A stretch of 64,000 nt of DNA from Schauerella fraxinea (GCA_030849965.1 JAVDKL010000001.1:1780554-1844553), one strand, 5' to 3'. Positions 1 to 8,930 are shown, counted from the stretch's first letter. The notes: generated by a model not told the origin, from the sequence alone. A program made the numbers and translations.

Positions 1-1498
1 CGAAATATTTTTCCGGCTTCATGGCTTTCGCCACTTCTTCCATTCGCGTGCCCATATAGCCCAGCATGTCGTATTCGTTATCGTGCCAGTCGAACGTCAT
101 GCGCAAGAGCGGTTGACCGTAGTGATCCTTGTACGTGGGATCGAGTGACAGATAGGCGTCGCGATAGGACATCACCGAACCCGAAATGCCGATCGTCATA
201 TAGCGCTGATAAGCGTCCTGCACGCCCGCTTTCCATGCGGTCCCCCAACTCGGGGTGCCCGGAGGCGTGGCCGCTTGCTTGATGGGGCGCCCACCCGTGC
301 GCACGTGGCGAATACTCGCCCCACCCAGAAATCCCAACGGGCCGTGATCGAACTGATCGCCGTTGAGATCGTCCATACCCACGCCGCCCGCGCCGGTGCC
401 TGCGAACGGATTGAGTTGCGTGCCTTTCGGCAGCAGCACATTCACGCCGCCGTTCATTTGATAGGCGTAGTTTTTGCCGACCGTACCTTCGCCGGTTTTG
501 GGATCGTAGGGCTGGCCGATGCCCGAGAGCAGCAGCAGACGAACGTTATGCATCTGGTAAGCCGACAGAATCACGAGGTCCGCCGGCTGGTCCACTTCGC
601 GGCCCTGCGCGTCGATATACGTCACGCCGACCGCTTTGTTCCCGGTCGAATCAAGGTTGACCTTGATCACGTGGGCGCGCGTGCGCAACTCAAAATTGGG
701 CTTCTTCAACAGCACCGGCAGGATGGTGGTTTGCGGCGAAGCCTTCGAGTACATATAGCACCCGTAGTTTTCGCAGAACCCACAGAAATTACAGGGCCCC
801 AGACGCACGCCATACGGATTGGTATACGGTGCCGACGCGTTGGCGGCAGGTGCCGGGTAAGGATTGAAGCCGACCTCGCGCGCTGCTTTGTCAAAGAGCT
901 CCGCGCCCAGCGTGGTCGCCAATGGTGGCAGTGGAAATTCCTTGCTGCGCTTACCTTCGAGCGGATTGCCGCCCGCGACGATTTGACCGTTCAAATTGCC
1001 GGCCTTGCCGGAGGTGCCGCACACGTACTCAAACTTGGAAAAGTAGGGTTCCAGTTCATCGTAAGTCACACCGAAGTCCTGGATGGTCATGCCCTCGGGA
1101 ATGAAATCCTTGCCGTAGCGCGTTTCGTAACGGGTACGCAATTCCAATTCTTCAGGCAGCGCTCGGTAATGCATGCCGTTCCAGTGGAAACCGGCACCGC
1201 CTACACCATCGCCCAGCAGGAATGAACCGTTCTGGCGGTAAGGCACGGCCACATCGTCGACCTTGTGGCGGATCGTGACCGTTTCCTTAGACAGGTCCTG
1301 AAAGAGTTTGCCGCGCACCGAGTACGCCAGCTCATCGAGCACCTTGGGATACTCGGCGTCCTTGGGCGTATCTTTCATTTCGCCGCGTTCCAGCGCGAGC
1401 ACGTGCAAACCCGCGTCAGTCAACTCCTGGCCAAGAATCGCGCCAGTCCATCCGAAACCGACCAGCACGGCATCGACTCTGTCTTTTTTGATTGCCAT
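1..1498 (-). CDS. GMC-family FAD-dependent dehydrogenase, gluconate 2-dehydrogenase-like large subunit (3' truncated by window edge)
   Basis: About 499 N-terminal residues are present; the C-terminus lies outside the window. The protein opens with a dinucleotide-binding loop of type GFGWTG (about residues 14-19) and has a GMC-like segment GDGVGGAGFHWNG near residue 90. A cysteine cluster CNFCGFCENYGC (Cys236, 239, 242, 247) resembles the region that holds an Fe-S cluster in FAD glucose/gluconate dehydrogenases. The family oxidises sugars or sugar acids in the periplasm and passes electrons through a cytochrome c subunit to the quinone pool. The ATG at 1498 lies 3 bases after the stop of the small-subunit gene, so the two are co-transcribed; a cytochrome subunit would be expected next, beyond the window. 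The true substrate cannot be read from sequence. Long open frames on the opposite strand are shadows. Confidence 0.88.
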   Translation of the reverse strand, partial: MAIKKDRVDAVLVGFGWTGAILGQELTDAGLHVLALERGEMKDTPKDAEYPKVLDELAYSVRGKLFQDLSKETVTIRHKVDDVAVPYRQNGSFLLGDGVGGAGFHWNGMHYRALPEELELRTRYETRYGKDFIPEGMTIQDFGVTYDELEPYFSKFEYVCGTSGKAGNLNGQIVAGGNPLEGKRSKEFPLPPLATTLGAELFDKAAREVGFNPYPAPAANASAPYTNPYGVRLGPCNFCGFCENYGCYMYSKASPQTTILPVLLKKPNFELRTRAHVIKVNLDSTGNKAVGVTYIDAQGREVDQPADLVILSAYQMHNVRLLLLSGIGQPYDPKTGEGTVGKNYAYQMNGGVNVLLPKGTQLNPFAGTGAGGVGMDDLNGDQFDHGPLGFLGGASIRHVRTGGRPIKQAATPPGTPSWGTAWKAGVQDAYQRYMTIGISGSVMSYRDAYLSLDPTYKDHYGQPLLRMTFDWHDNEYDMLGYMGTRMEEVAKAMKPEKYF

Positions 1499-1501
1499 CG
1501 C

Positions 1502-2218
1502 TTAGCCCTTTTCCCCGGAAATCGATACTGGCCCATACGGATACTTCGCATTCGGCTGGTCGACCCAATCCATGTAGTCGCCGCGAGCGCCCGGAAAGCC
1601 GACGAGTTTCCAGCCCACCATGCCCTTGTTGCCGCCGTATATGGGATCCGCGAGAAATCCTTCCTTGGTATTGGAAAGCAGATAATCGAAGAAGGTTTTG
1701 GCCGGAATCGATTCGAAATCGGGTTTGCCCGCCTGCACGTCTTTCAGTACTTGTTCCTGCGTCGGCCGGTCGAGTTCGACAAAGACCTTGCCGTGCGTTT
1801 TTTTGCACCAGGTGTCGCAATCCTGTATGCCATGCCGATATGCTTCGCGCGGACTCTGATTGATCTGATAACCCATCTCCGGGATGGAATCGGGATGAAA
1901 CGGCCCCTGCATATACCAGAGCTTGCCGTGCCCATAGGGCATTTCCATTTGCCGATCGATGAACTCGGGCACGCCGGCCTGGATCGCACCTGGGCCGTAA
2001 TCGTCGGCCGGAATCAAATGATCGACGGCGGCGTTGATGAACGCCCACTCCTGCTTGGAGAAGTACGTGGGGGAATACGCTTTATTATCCTGGCGCGCAA
2101 TCGGCGCCTCGTTGCTACAGGCCACTTGCGTAAGCGCGGCACCCGCTGCCATGGTCGAGGCAGGAACGATCGCCAGCGCCTGCAGGAAGCGTCTGCGCGG
2201 TCGCGTATCTTCTGTCAT
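1502..2218 (-). CDS. Gluconate 2-dehydrogenase subunit 3 family protein (small/gamma subunit)
   Basis: 238 residues. The N-terminus carries a twin-arginine motif RRRFL at residues 8-12, followed by a hydrophobic stretch and Cys34, so the protein is probably exported folded by Tat. The rest (EWAFINAAVDHLIPADD, later GGNKGMVGWKLVGFPG) matches the gluconate 2-dehydrogenase subunit 3 family, a chaperone-like partner that helps export and assemble the FAD subunit, which has no signal peptide of its own. It is the first gene of the pair and sits just upstream of the GMC subunit, the normal order for these three-component membrane dehydrogenases. Start at the ATG 2218; no better upstream start was seen. 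Confidence 0.9.
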   Translation of the reverse strand: MTEDTRPRRRFLQALAIVPASTMAAGAALTQVACSNEAPIARQDNKAYSPTYFSKQEWAFINAAVDHLIPADDYGPGAIQAGVPEFIDRQMEMPYGHGKLWYMQGPFHPDSIPEMGYQINQSPREAYRHGIQDCDTWCKKTHGKVFVELDRPTQEQVLKDVQAGKPDFESIPAKTFFDYLLSNTKEGFLADPIYGGNKGMVGWKLVGFPGARGDYMDWVDQPNAKYPYGPVSISGEKG

Positions 2219-2310
2219 GTAAGTCTCCGTGAACAGTCCGCGTCGTCACGGGAGCCAAACACGTCATTTCGATAATGGCAGAGAGGATCGCGACAACACC
2301 ATCTGCGCTT

Positions 2311-2346
2311 AAAAACGCAAAAGGCCTTCTGTGTCGACAGAAGGCC
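2311..2346 (-). terminator. Intrinsic terminator-like hairpin upstream of the dehydrogenase genes
   Basis: A perfect 10-bp stem (2323-2332 with 2337-2346) closes a GTCG loop. Read on the minus strand it is followed by T-rich sequence TTTTGCGTTTTT (2311-2322). It could end the transcript coming from the MFS/small-protein genes 210 bp away, or act as an attenuator in the 5' leader of the dehydrogenase operon, whose first ATG is about 90 bp further on. The rest of 2219-2554 is AT-richer non-coding sequence with no convincing gene. Confidence 0.6.
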
Positions 2347-2554
2347 AAATGATTATCCGCGTGGTGAAGGTAAAAGCGCGCGAAGCTTGAGCAGAACAGT
2401 AGGCTTTAAGTTTTTTGTAATCGAATTAATATAAAGCTGAATACGGCTTAATTATTGATGGATCGACACGATATTAACGTTCCGTCGCGTCTTAATGACA
2501 AGAAGCTGAATATACAATTATACGAACAGTATTCGCTACTGACCAATCCGTCCA

Positions 2555-2797
2555 TCAAAACCCGCAGAGCGCGGCGACCGCCTCCCAATTGATTCGCATC
2601 TCGGGCGATTGATACGCCCAGAAGCCGAGCGCCAGCACAGTGCCAACGGCAACGTACGTCGTCCATCGCCATCCGCGGGGCACCCGTGACCATGCCAGGC
2701 CGTCGACCGATGTTTCGACGGACATGTCGATAGGCGGCTCAACAGGCGCACCTGCGGGCACGGGGTCAGGCACACGATCGCGCGTGGGGCGAAGCAT
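2555..2797 (-). CDS. Small single-pass membrane protein of unknown function
   Basis: 80 residues, not recognised. A proline-rich cytoplasmic-looking N-terminus is followed by one hydrophobic segment, roughly residues 46-62 (TTYVAVGTVLALGFWAY), and a short acidic tail. The ATG at 2797 lies 3 bases after the MFS transporter stop codon on the same strand, which argues for translation as the second gene of that transcript. The Shine-Dalgarno is weak. An overlapping frame at 2448-2693 has no such features. It could be an accessory subunit of the transporter, but nothing in the sequence proves a function. Confidence 0.5.
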   Translation of the reverse strand: MLRPTRDRVPDPVPAGAPVEPPIDMSVETSVDGLAWSRVPRGWRWTTYVAVGTVLALGFWAYQSPEMRINWEAVAALCGF

Positions 2798-2800
2798 GAT

Positions 2801-4015
2801 CTAAGCTGCTGCCGGCGCGGGCATGCGAACCGCAATCGCCTGCTCACGCACCGGAAAGCACAACAGCGCCGCCACCACGGCGAGTACCAGACCGATCCAC
2901 CACATGGCATCGTAGCTGCCGGTGCGGGAATAAAGCCAACCCCCCAGGCCTACGCCAATGAAGCTGCCGATCTGATGCCCGAGAAACACGATGCCCGACA
3001 GCGTGGCGGCATAGCGAAACCCGTAGATCTGGCCGATCAAGCCTTGCGTGAGCGGCACGGTTCCCAGCCAGAACAAACCCATCCACGCGGCAAATGCATA
3101 CAGCACGAGCGGGGTAAGCGGAACAAACAAGACGAGTGCCATCCCGAATGCCCGTAGAAAATAGATGCCGGCTAGCAGGTGCTTCTTGCTGTACTTGCCG
3201 CCCAGCTTGCCCGCGCCGAACGATCCGGCCACGTTGAACAAACCGATCAGCGCCAGCGCCGTGGCGCCGTGCGTCGCCGTCAACCCGCTATCTGTCACGA
3301 AGGCCGGCAAGTGCAAGGTGATGAAGGCCGTATGGAAGCCGCAGACGAAATAGCTCCAGAACAGAAAATGGAACGACGGATGCCGAAAGGCCTGACGCAC
3401 CGCACCGCCCAGCGACAAGTGCAGTTCGCCTGGCGCGGCGGGCGCCGGCTTGCCGCGCAGGAAATACGCCAGCGGCAGGATCACCGCGACCATGGCCGAC
3501 AACACCCACAATGCGCCGGTCCAATCAAAGCCACTGATGAGGAACTGACCCGAGGGCACGATCAGAAACTGGCCGAGCGAGCCGCCTGCGCTGGCGATGC
3601 CCATGGCCGTGCTGCGCGAGGCCGGCGGCACGGCGCGGGCGATCACGGGCAAGATCACGGGAAACGTGACGCCGCCCTGCCCCAGGCCAACGAGCACGCC
3701 GGCCGTGAGATAAAGCATCGGCTCGGTGGTGGCGAAGCACATGCCGATCAGGCCGACGATGTAGATGACGGCGCCGAGCGCCATGGTGCGGCCTGCGCCC
3801 CAACGGTCGGCCATGATGCCCATGCCGATGCACGACAGGCCCCACACCAGGTTTTGAATGGCGAACGCGATCGAAAACACGTCGCGGCCCCACCCGTTCT
3901 GCAGCCCGACCGGCTGCATGAAAAGGCCGAAGGTGGCGCGTACCCCCATGGCAAACAGGACAACGAGCGTCCCCATGATGATGATGCGCAGGGGCTTGCT
4001 GTCAGTGGGGCTCAT
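2801..4015 (-). CDS. MFS transporter (OFA/monocarboxylate-like)
   Basis: 404 residues with about 12 hydrophobic segments typical of a major facilitator. The loop between TM2 and TM3 reads ADRWGAGRTMALG, matching the MFS signature (D-R-x-G-R), and the TM4-5 region holds GLGQGGVTFPVILPVIARAV. The N-terminal helix (MGVRATFGLFMQPV) resembles monocarboxylate/oxalate-formate type carriers, so a small organic acid is a reasonable but unproved substrate. Start chosen at ATG 4015 because AGGA lies about 7 bases upstream and the longer frame adds 25 non-conserved residues. The 80-residue membrane protein follows 3 bases after the stop. Confidence 0.85.
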   Translation of the reverse strand: MSPTDSKPLRIIIMGTLVVLFAMGVRATFGLFMQPVGLQNGWGRDVFSIAFAIQNLVWGLSCIGMGIMADRWGAGRTMALGAVIYIVGLIGMCFATTEPMLYLTAGVLVGLGQGGVTFPVILPVIARAVPPASRSTAMGIASAGGSLGQFLIVPSGQFLISGFDWTGALWVLSAMVAVILPLAYFLRGKPAPAAPGELHLSLGGAVRQAFRHPSFHFLFWSYFVCGFHTAFITLHLPAFVTDSGLTATHGATALALIGLFNVAGSFGAGKLGGKYSKKHLLAGIYFLRAFGMALVLFVPLTPLVLYAFAAWMGLFWLGTVPLTQGLIGQIYGFRYAATLSGIVFLGHQIGSFIGVGLGGWLYSRTGSYDAMWWIGLVLAVVAALLCFPVREQAIAVRMPAPAAA

Positions 4016-4119
4016 TGGGCGTCCTAAGGGACTGTTATCGAGAAACCGCGGGGGTTGCCGCTGCACGCCAACCCTTGTCTCGAAGGGCATGAACTCGGCG
4101 TGCGCGCAGATAATACGGG

Positions 4120-4194
4120 TGGTGTCGCCAGCAGGAATCGAACCTGCAATGCAGTCTTAGGAGGACCGGGGTATATCCATTTACCTATGGCGAC
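4120..4194 (-). tRNA. tRNA-Arg (anticodon CCT)
   Basis: The minus strand folds into a full cloverleaf: acceptor stem GTCGCCA/TGGCGAC, D stem GGTA/TACC, anticodon stem CGGTC/GACTG (one G-T pair) with loop CTCCTAA giving anticodon CCT, and T arm GCAGG-TTCGATT-CCTGC. The discriminator A (4123) is followed by an encoded CCA (4122-4120). It decodes AGG arginine codons, rare in a genome of this GC content. Confidence 0.97.
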
Positions 4195-4204
4195 ATCGCC
4201 TTGG

Positions 4205-4210
4205 ATTGTA
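4205..4210 (-). promoter_or_regulatory. Possible -10 element for tRNA-Arg
   Basis: TACAAT on the minus strand, ending about 10 bases before the mature tRNA 5' end, fits a -10 box. No good -35 was found at the usual spacing, so this is tentative. Confidence 0.35.
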
Positions 4211-4312
4211 GACGCAAAATCCGGCGCTTCCGCCAGCCCCTGCCAAGAGGCGGGTGGAAGCTGTTGCGATGCGTTCGGCACATCGCGGCAACCCCCCTTG
4301 CACGTGGCCCGA

Positions 4313-5227
4313 TCAGGGTGTGGACACTGAAGGCCCGGTAGGCCGGCGCTCGAGCATCAGATCGTAGAGACTGCGCGCGGCGGGCGACAGCACCGTGCCA
4401 CGACGCTGCACCAGATACAGACGCCGCACCAGCCCGCGCACGCGTATCGGGCGACTGATCAGATCGGGGCGCTGGAACTCGAAAAGCGTCAAGGCCGGTA
4501 CCACCGTGATGCCGATGCCGGCGGCGATCATGCCGGTGAGCGTGGCCAACTGCTCCACTTCAAGAACCGTATTGAGCGGCATCGGATGAAAAGCCAGCTC
4601 CAGTTGCTGACGCACGCTATGCGAACGCGCCAGATGGATAAATGGCGCGGCGGCCAAATCGCGCAGGCCAACCCGGGCTTGAGTGGCGAGCGGATCGTCG
4701 CGACGGCACACCAGGTGAAATCGGTCTTCGCACAGCAATTCGGCCTGCAGATCCTTGGCCTGCACATTGGATGAGGCCAAGGCAAAATCGACGCGTCCGG
4801 CGCGCAGCAATTCGAGACACGGCGCCGACAGCACATCGGCCAGCCGGAGCTCGATGCCGGGATAGCGGCGACGAAATTCAGCAACGATCCCCGGCAGCCA
4901 GCCCGAGGCGACCGACGGCAACGCGGCAACCGCCACGCGACCCTTTTCGCGCGCGGCACGTCCGCGAAAATCGTCCACCATTTCGTCGAATTCCGTGACC
5001 ATGCGCCGGATCGACTGCTCCAGCACCTGGCCTTGCGGTGTGAGCGACACATTGCGCGTGTCGCGATCGAAGAGCCGGTCGCCCAGACTTTCTTCGATGG
5101 CGCGGATCTGCGTGCTGAACGCGGACTGCGACAAATTGCATTGCTGCGCGGCGCGCGTAAAGCTGCGCTGATCGACCAGCGCCAGGAAGGCACGAAGATC
5201 GCGGGTCGATAGATTGATCTCTTTCAT
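4313..5227 (-). CDS. LysR-family transcriptional regulator, divergent from the TRAP/RLP operon
   Basis: 304 residues. An N-terminal winged helix-turn-helix (about residues 5-62; RSFTRAAQQCNLSQSAFSTQI then LGDRLFDRDTRNVSLTPQG) is followed by a type 2 periplasmic-fold effector domain (from about residue 90). Start set at ATG 5227 (MKEINLSTRDLRAF), because the 24 residues before it are not conserved in LysR proteins. It is transcribed away from the TRAP-RLP operon with 237 bp between the two starts, the classic arrangement for a LysR activator of the adjacent catabolic genes. The inducer is not visible in the sequence; a sugar acid taken up by the TRAP system is inferred. Confidence 0.92.
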   Translation of the reverse strand: MKEINLSTRDLRAFLALVDQRSFTRAAQQCNLSQSAFSTQIRAIEESLGDRLFDRDTRNVSLTPQGQVLEQSIRRMVTEFDEMVDDFRGRAAREKGRVAVAALPSVASGWLPGIVAEFRRRYPGIELRLADVLSAPCLELLRAGRVDFALASSNVQAKDLQAELLCEDRFHLVCRRDDPLATQARVGLRDLAAAPFIHLARSHSVRQQLELAFHPMPLNTVLEVEQLATLTGMIAAGIGITVVPALTLFEFQRPDLISRPIRVRGLVRRLYLVQRRGTVLSPAARSLYDLMLERRPTGPSVSTP

Positions 5228-5358
5228 CGTGGCGTGATGGCTCCGTAACGTTGGTCTGCATGTCGGCTCAACGCGTTGATGGCAACGACCGCCGGCCAAG
5301 AGTCATACCTTGACTTCCAATTTATCTGCTGTGTCGCTTAATCGATCTGAATTTTCTG

Positions 5359-5386
5359 TTTCACCAATTCTAAGCCACGCGATAAA
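5359..5386 (+). promoter_or_regulatory. Candidate promoter of the TRAP-RLP operon
   Basis: TTTCAC (5359-5364) and GATAAA (5381-5386) are separated by 16 bp, upstream of the strong ribosome site GAGGAGAGAG at about 5450-5459. The weak -35 would suit an activator-dependent promoter. Visual inference only. Confidence 0.35.
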
Positions 5387-5464
5387 GTGACGGTGCCTGC
5401 TCGATCGGGCCCACGAAATCTAGAACACCACACATCGGCTTAACCCCCCGAGGAGAGAGACAAC

Positions 5465-6478
5465 ATGTCTACGATGACGCGCCGTACCGTCTTGCGTGCG
5501 ATGGCTGCCGCGCCCGCCATGTATCTGGGCATTCCGAAGTTCGCACACGCGGCCGAGTTCAACTTCAAGTACGCCAACAACCTGCCCATCACGCACCCGT
5601 TGAACGTGCGGTCGCAGGAAGCGGTGGACCGGATCAAGCGCGAGTCGAACGGCCGGCTGGACATCACCATCTTCCCGAACAACCAATTGGGCGGCGATAC
5701 CGATATGTTGTCGCAGGTGCGCAATGGCGGCATCGAACTCTTCACGCCGTCGGCGCTGGTGATTGCCACGGTGGTGCCGGTGGCCGCGATCAACGCGGTG
5801 GGCTTCGCCTTCGCCAATTACGATCAGGTCTGGCAAGCGATGGATGGCCCGCTGGGCGCCCATGTGCGCGAGGCGATCGGCCGCGCCAATCTGTATGCCT
5901 TCGAAAAAATGTGGGACAACGGCTTTCGCCAGACCACCACCAGCAATCGCCCGGTTACGTCGGCGGCCGATCTGGACGGCACGAAGATTCGCGTGCCGGT
6001 GAGCCCGTTGAGCATCTCGATGTTCAAGGCGCTGTCGGCATCGCCCGCGAGTCTGCAGTTCAGCGAGGTGTACTCGGCGCTGCAAACACGCATCGTCGAT
6101 GCGCAGGAAAATCCCTTGCCCATCATTCAGGCCGCCAAGTTGTATGAGGTGCAGAAATTTTGCTCGCTCACCAATCACATCTGGGACGGTTACTGGTTCA
6201 TCGCCAACGGCCGCGCGTTCAAGCGCTTGCCGCCCGATCTGCAACGCTTGTGGGAAACGGCCTTCAACGAGGCGGGCGTGAAGCAACGCGACGACCTCAA
6301 AACGATGAATCAATCGATTCAGGCCGATCTGGAATCGAAAGGGTTGAAGTTCAACACCACCAGCCCGGATTCGTTCCAGGCGGCACTGCGCCGCGCCGGC
6401 TTCTACACCGAATGGAAGACCAAGTTCGGCGACCAAGCATGGGGCCTGCTCGAAGCCGTGTCCGGCAAGCTGGCCTGA
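5465..6478 (+). CDS. TRAP transporter substrate-binding protein DctP family
   Basis: 337 residues. It starts with a twin-arginine-like leader (TRRTVLR, residues 5-11) and a hydrophobic region ending near AHAAE (27-31), so it is periplasmic. The mature part has DctP hallmarks: an early FKYANNLPITHP strand, IFPNNQLGGDTDMLSQVRNG, and DLDGTKIRVPVSP, which holds the arginine that in the family binds the substrate carboxylate. TRAP systems import carboxylates using an ion gradient. ATG 5465 is preceded by a very good GAGGAGAGAG site. It is the first gene of the operon with the fused membrane subunits 4 bp downstream, so uptake of an acidic substrate for the RLP pathway is inferred. Confidence 0.95.
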   Translation: MSTMTRRTVLRAMAAAPAMYLGIPKFAHAAEFNFKYANNLPITHPLNVRSQEAVDRIKRESNGRLDITIFPNNQLGGDTDMLSQVRNGGIELFTPSALVIATVVPVAAINAVGFAFANYDQVWQAMDGPLGAHVREAIGRANLYAFEKMWDNGFRQTTTSNRPVTSAADLDGTKIRVPVSPLSISMFKALSASPASLQFSEVYSALQTRIVDAQENPLPIIQAAKLYEVQKFCSLTNHIWDGYWFIANGRAFKRLPPDLQRLWETAFNEAGVKQRDDLKTMNQSIQADLESKGLKFNTTSPDSFQAALRRAGFYTEWKTKFGDQAWGLLEAVSGKLA

Positions 6479-6482
6479 CGCC

Positions 6483-8360
6483 ATGGACGCCGTCGCCGCC
6501 TTTACCCAGCAGCAACCCGGCGCCCAACCGGTTCAACGCCCCCGGCTGGCGGCGCTGGATCGCTGGTTGGGTTTTCTCACCGAAGTGCCGGCCGCCCTCC
6601 TGGTCGTGGCCGAGATCATCCTGTTGTTGGCCGGCGTGATTGCGCGCTACGTGTTTCACGCGCCGCTGGTCTGGACCGATGAACTCGCGTCCATCCTTTT
6701 CCTGTGGTTGTCGATGCTGGGCGCCGTGGTGGCGCTGCGCCGCGGCGAGCACATGCGCATGACGGCGTTGCTGGCGCGCGTCTCGCCCAGCACCCGCGCG
6801 CTGCTGGACGTGGTGGCGATCGCCGCGTCACTGGCGTTTCTGGCGATGGCGTTTCCGCAAGCCCTCGACTATGCGATCGAAGAAGCGGTGGTGGTGACGC
6901 CTGCGCTCGAAATCCCCAACGCCTGGCGCGCGGCCGCGCTGCCCACCGGGTTCGGCCTGATGCTGATCGTTGGTGTGGTGCGCCTTTTGCGCGTGGGCAG
7001 CCTGCGCCAAGCCGGCCTGGCCGTGTTGATCGTGGCGGCGGTAGTGGGGGTGTTTGTGCTGGCGCAGCCGCTTTTGATGCCGCTGGGCAAACTCAACCTC
7101 ATCATCTTCTTCGTGGGTGTTGTGGCGGCCAATGTATTCATGGGCGTGCCGATCGCGTTTTCGTTTGCATTGGCGACCTTCGGCTATCTCGCGCTCACCA
7201 CACATACGCCGTTGATGGTGATCGTCGGCCGCATGGATGAGGGCATGTCGCACCTGATTCTGCTGGCTGTGCCGATGTTCATTTTCCTGGGTTTGCTGAT
7301 CGAGATGACGGGCATGGCGCGCGCCATGATCGGCTTTCTGGCGAGCCTTTTGGGACACGTGCGCGGCGGCCTGTCGTATGTGCTGATCGGCGCGATGTAT
7401 CTGGTGTCGGGCATCTCGGGCTCGAAGGTGGCCGACATGGCGGCCGTGGCACCCGCACTGTTTCCCGAAATGAAAAAGCGCGGGTCCAAGCCTGGCGATC
7501 TGGCGGCGCTGCTGGCGTGCACCGGCGCGCAAACCGAAACCATTCCGCCAAGCATCGTGCTCATCACCATCGGCTCGGTAACGGGCGTATCGATCGCGGC
7601 GTTGTTTACCGGCGGCATGCTGCCCGCGGTGGTGCTGGGAATTACGTTGGGCGCCATCGTCTGGGCACGCACGCGCCATCAGGATTTGAGCCACGTCACG
7701 CGTTCACCGGGACGCGAGATCCTGAAGGCCATGGCCATCGCGATTCCCGCCCTGATCCTGCCGTTCGTGATTCGCGCCGCGGTGGTCGAAGGCGTGGCGA
7801 CCGCCACCGAGGTGTCCACGATCGGCATTGCCTATTCCGTACTGGCCGGGTTGCTGATCTATCGCCAATTCGACTGGCGCCGACTGCCCACGATGCTGAT
7901 CGAAACAGCGGCGCTGTCCGGCGCCATCATCTTCATCGTGGGTGCGGCCACCGGCATGGCCTGGGGGCTTACCCAATCGGGCTTCTCGCGCGATCTGGCC
8001 GCAACCATGGCATCGTTACCGGGGGGCACCACCGGCTTTCTGATCGTGTCGATCATCGCCTTCGTGATCCTGGGCAGCGTCCTTGAGGGCATCCCGGCGA
8101 TCGTGCTGTTCGGGCCGTTGCTGTTTCCGATTGCGCGCGCCGTGGGGGTGCATGAAGTGCACTACGCCATGGTCGTGATTCTTTCGATGGGCGTGGGCCT
8201 TTTCGCACCGCCCTTCGGCGTGGGCTATTACGGCGCGTGCGCCATCAGCAAGGTCAATCCGGACGACGCGATTCCGTATATGTGGGGTTATCTGAGCGCA
8301 CTCATCATCGGGGTATTCCTGGTGGCGTTCATCCCCTGGATCTCGATCGGTTTTCTGTAA
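6483..8360 (+). CDS. TRAP transporter fused membrane permease (DctQ-DctM)
   Basis: 625 residues, the length expected for a fusion. Residues about 20-190 form the four-helix DctQ small subunit (includes WTDELASILFLWLSMLGAVVALRRGEH). After one extra hydrophobic linker segment, residues about 205-625 form the large DctM subunit (MDEGMSHLILLAVPMFIFLG; GSKVADMAAVAPALFPEM; ETIPPSIVLI). Both halves lie in the inner membrane, and the M domain forms the transport path for the substrate delivered by the DctP protein encoded 4 bp upstream. Start ATG 6483. No frameshift is seen at the Q-M join, so the fusion is genuine. Confidence 0.95.
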   Translation: MDAVAAFTQQQPGAQPVQRPRLAALDRWLGFLTEVPAALLVVAEIILLLAGVIARYVFHAPLVWTDELASILFLWLSMLGAVVALRRGEHMRMTALLARVSPSTRALLDVVAIAASLAFLAMAFPQALDYAIEEAVVVTPALEIPNAWRAAALPTGFGLMLIVGVVRLLRVGSLRQAGLAVLIVAAVVGVFVLAQPLLMPLGKLNLIIFFVGVVAANVFMGVPIAFSFALATFGYLALTTHTPLMVIVGRMDEGMSHLILLAVPMFIFLGLLIEMTGMARAMIGFLASLLGHVRGGLSYVLIGAMYLVSGISGSKVADMAAVAPALFPEMKKRGSKPGDLAALLACTGAQTETIPPSIVLITIGSVTGVSIAALFTGGMLPAVVLGITLGAIVWARTRHQDLSHVTRSPGREILKAMAIAIPALILPFVIRAAVVEGVATATEVSTIGIAYSVLAGLLIYRQFDWRRLPTMLIETAALSGAIIFIVGAATGMAWGLTQSGFSRDLAATMASLPGGTTGFLIVSIIAFVILGSVLEGIPAIVLFGPLLFPIARAVGVHEVHYAMVVILSMGVGLFAPPFGVGYYGACAISKVNPDDAIPYMWGYLSALIIGVFLVAFIPWISIGFL

Positions 8361-8386
8361 TCAACGCATCGATAAGGTGGCATGAC

Positions 8387-8926
8387 ATGAGTCGTTTTTT
8401 TGGTGAAGTGCGGCAGGCAGGTTACGTGGTGCACGATATTCACGAGGCCATGACCTATTGGAGCGAAACGCTGGGTATTGGCCCCTGGTTTTATGCGGAT
8501 CGCGTGCCGGTCGAGAATTTTCATTATCGTGGCGCGCCCTCGCCCATTCAGGTCTCGGTCGCGCTCGCGAACTCCGGCCCCTTGCAGATCGAATTGATCC
8601 AGCAACGCAACGATGCGCCGTCGATGTACAAGGATTTCCTGGATGCCGGCCGCACCGGGCTGCAGCATATGGCCTATTGGACCGAAGACTTCGACGCCGA
8701 TCTCGAACGGCTCTCGCAACAGGGGCTGGCGGTGGGCATGAGCGGCGAGGTCGGGCAACGCGGACGGTATGTGTATTTCGACACCGAAACCCATCCCGGC
8801 ACGGTGATCGAATTATCGGAAGTGGCAGGCCCCAAGGGCAAACTCTTCAAACTGATTCGCGATGCTTCGCTCAATTGGGACGGCACGCAACCCGTACGCC
8901 CCTTCCCCGATCTCTCGACGTTGTGA
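8387..8926 (+). CDS. VOC (vicinal oxygen chelate) family protein in the RLP operon
   Basis: 179 residues, glyoxalase/dioxygenase fold. The N-terminal half begins with the usual beta strand and helix (GYVVHDIHEAMTYWSETLGIGPW); the second half has GLQHMAYWTEDFDADLERL and ends its metal-site strand with HPGTVIELSE. Candidate metal ligands are a histidine near the start, His in GLQHMAYW and Glu in VIELSE. VOC proteins are metal-dependent epimerases, lyases or dioxygenases. The exact reaction is unknown. ATG 8387 has AAGGTGG upstream; the in-frame frame before it overlaps the permease gene. It lies between the transporter and the RLP, so a step in the same catabolic route is inferred. Confidence 0.88.
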   Translation: MSRFFGEVRQAGYVVHDIHEAMTYWSETLGIGPWFYADRVPVENFHYRGAPSPIQVSVALANSGPLQIELIQQRNDAPSMYKDFLDAGRTGLQHMAYWTEDFDADLERLSQQGLAVGMSGEVGQRGRYVYFDTETHPGTVIELSEVAGPKGKLFKLIRDASLNWDGTQPVRPFPDLSTL

Positions 8927-8930
8927 CACC

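Noticed and set aside
4120-4194. tRNA-Arg as an integration site for a mobile island covering the RLP operon
   Set aside because: No integrase gene and no duplicated tRNA 3' end were seen within the window.
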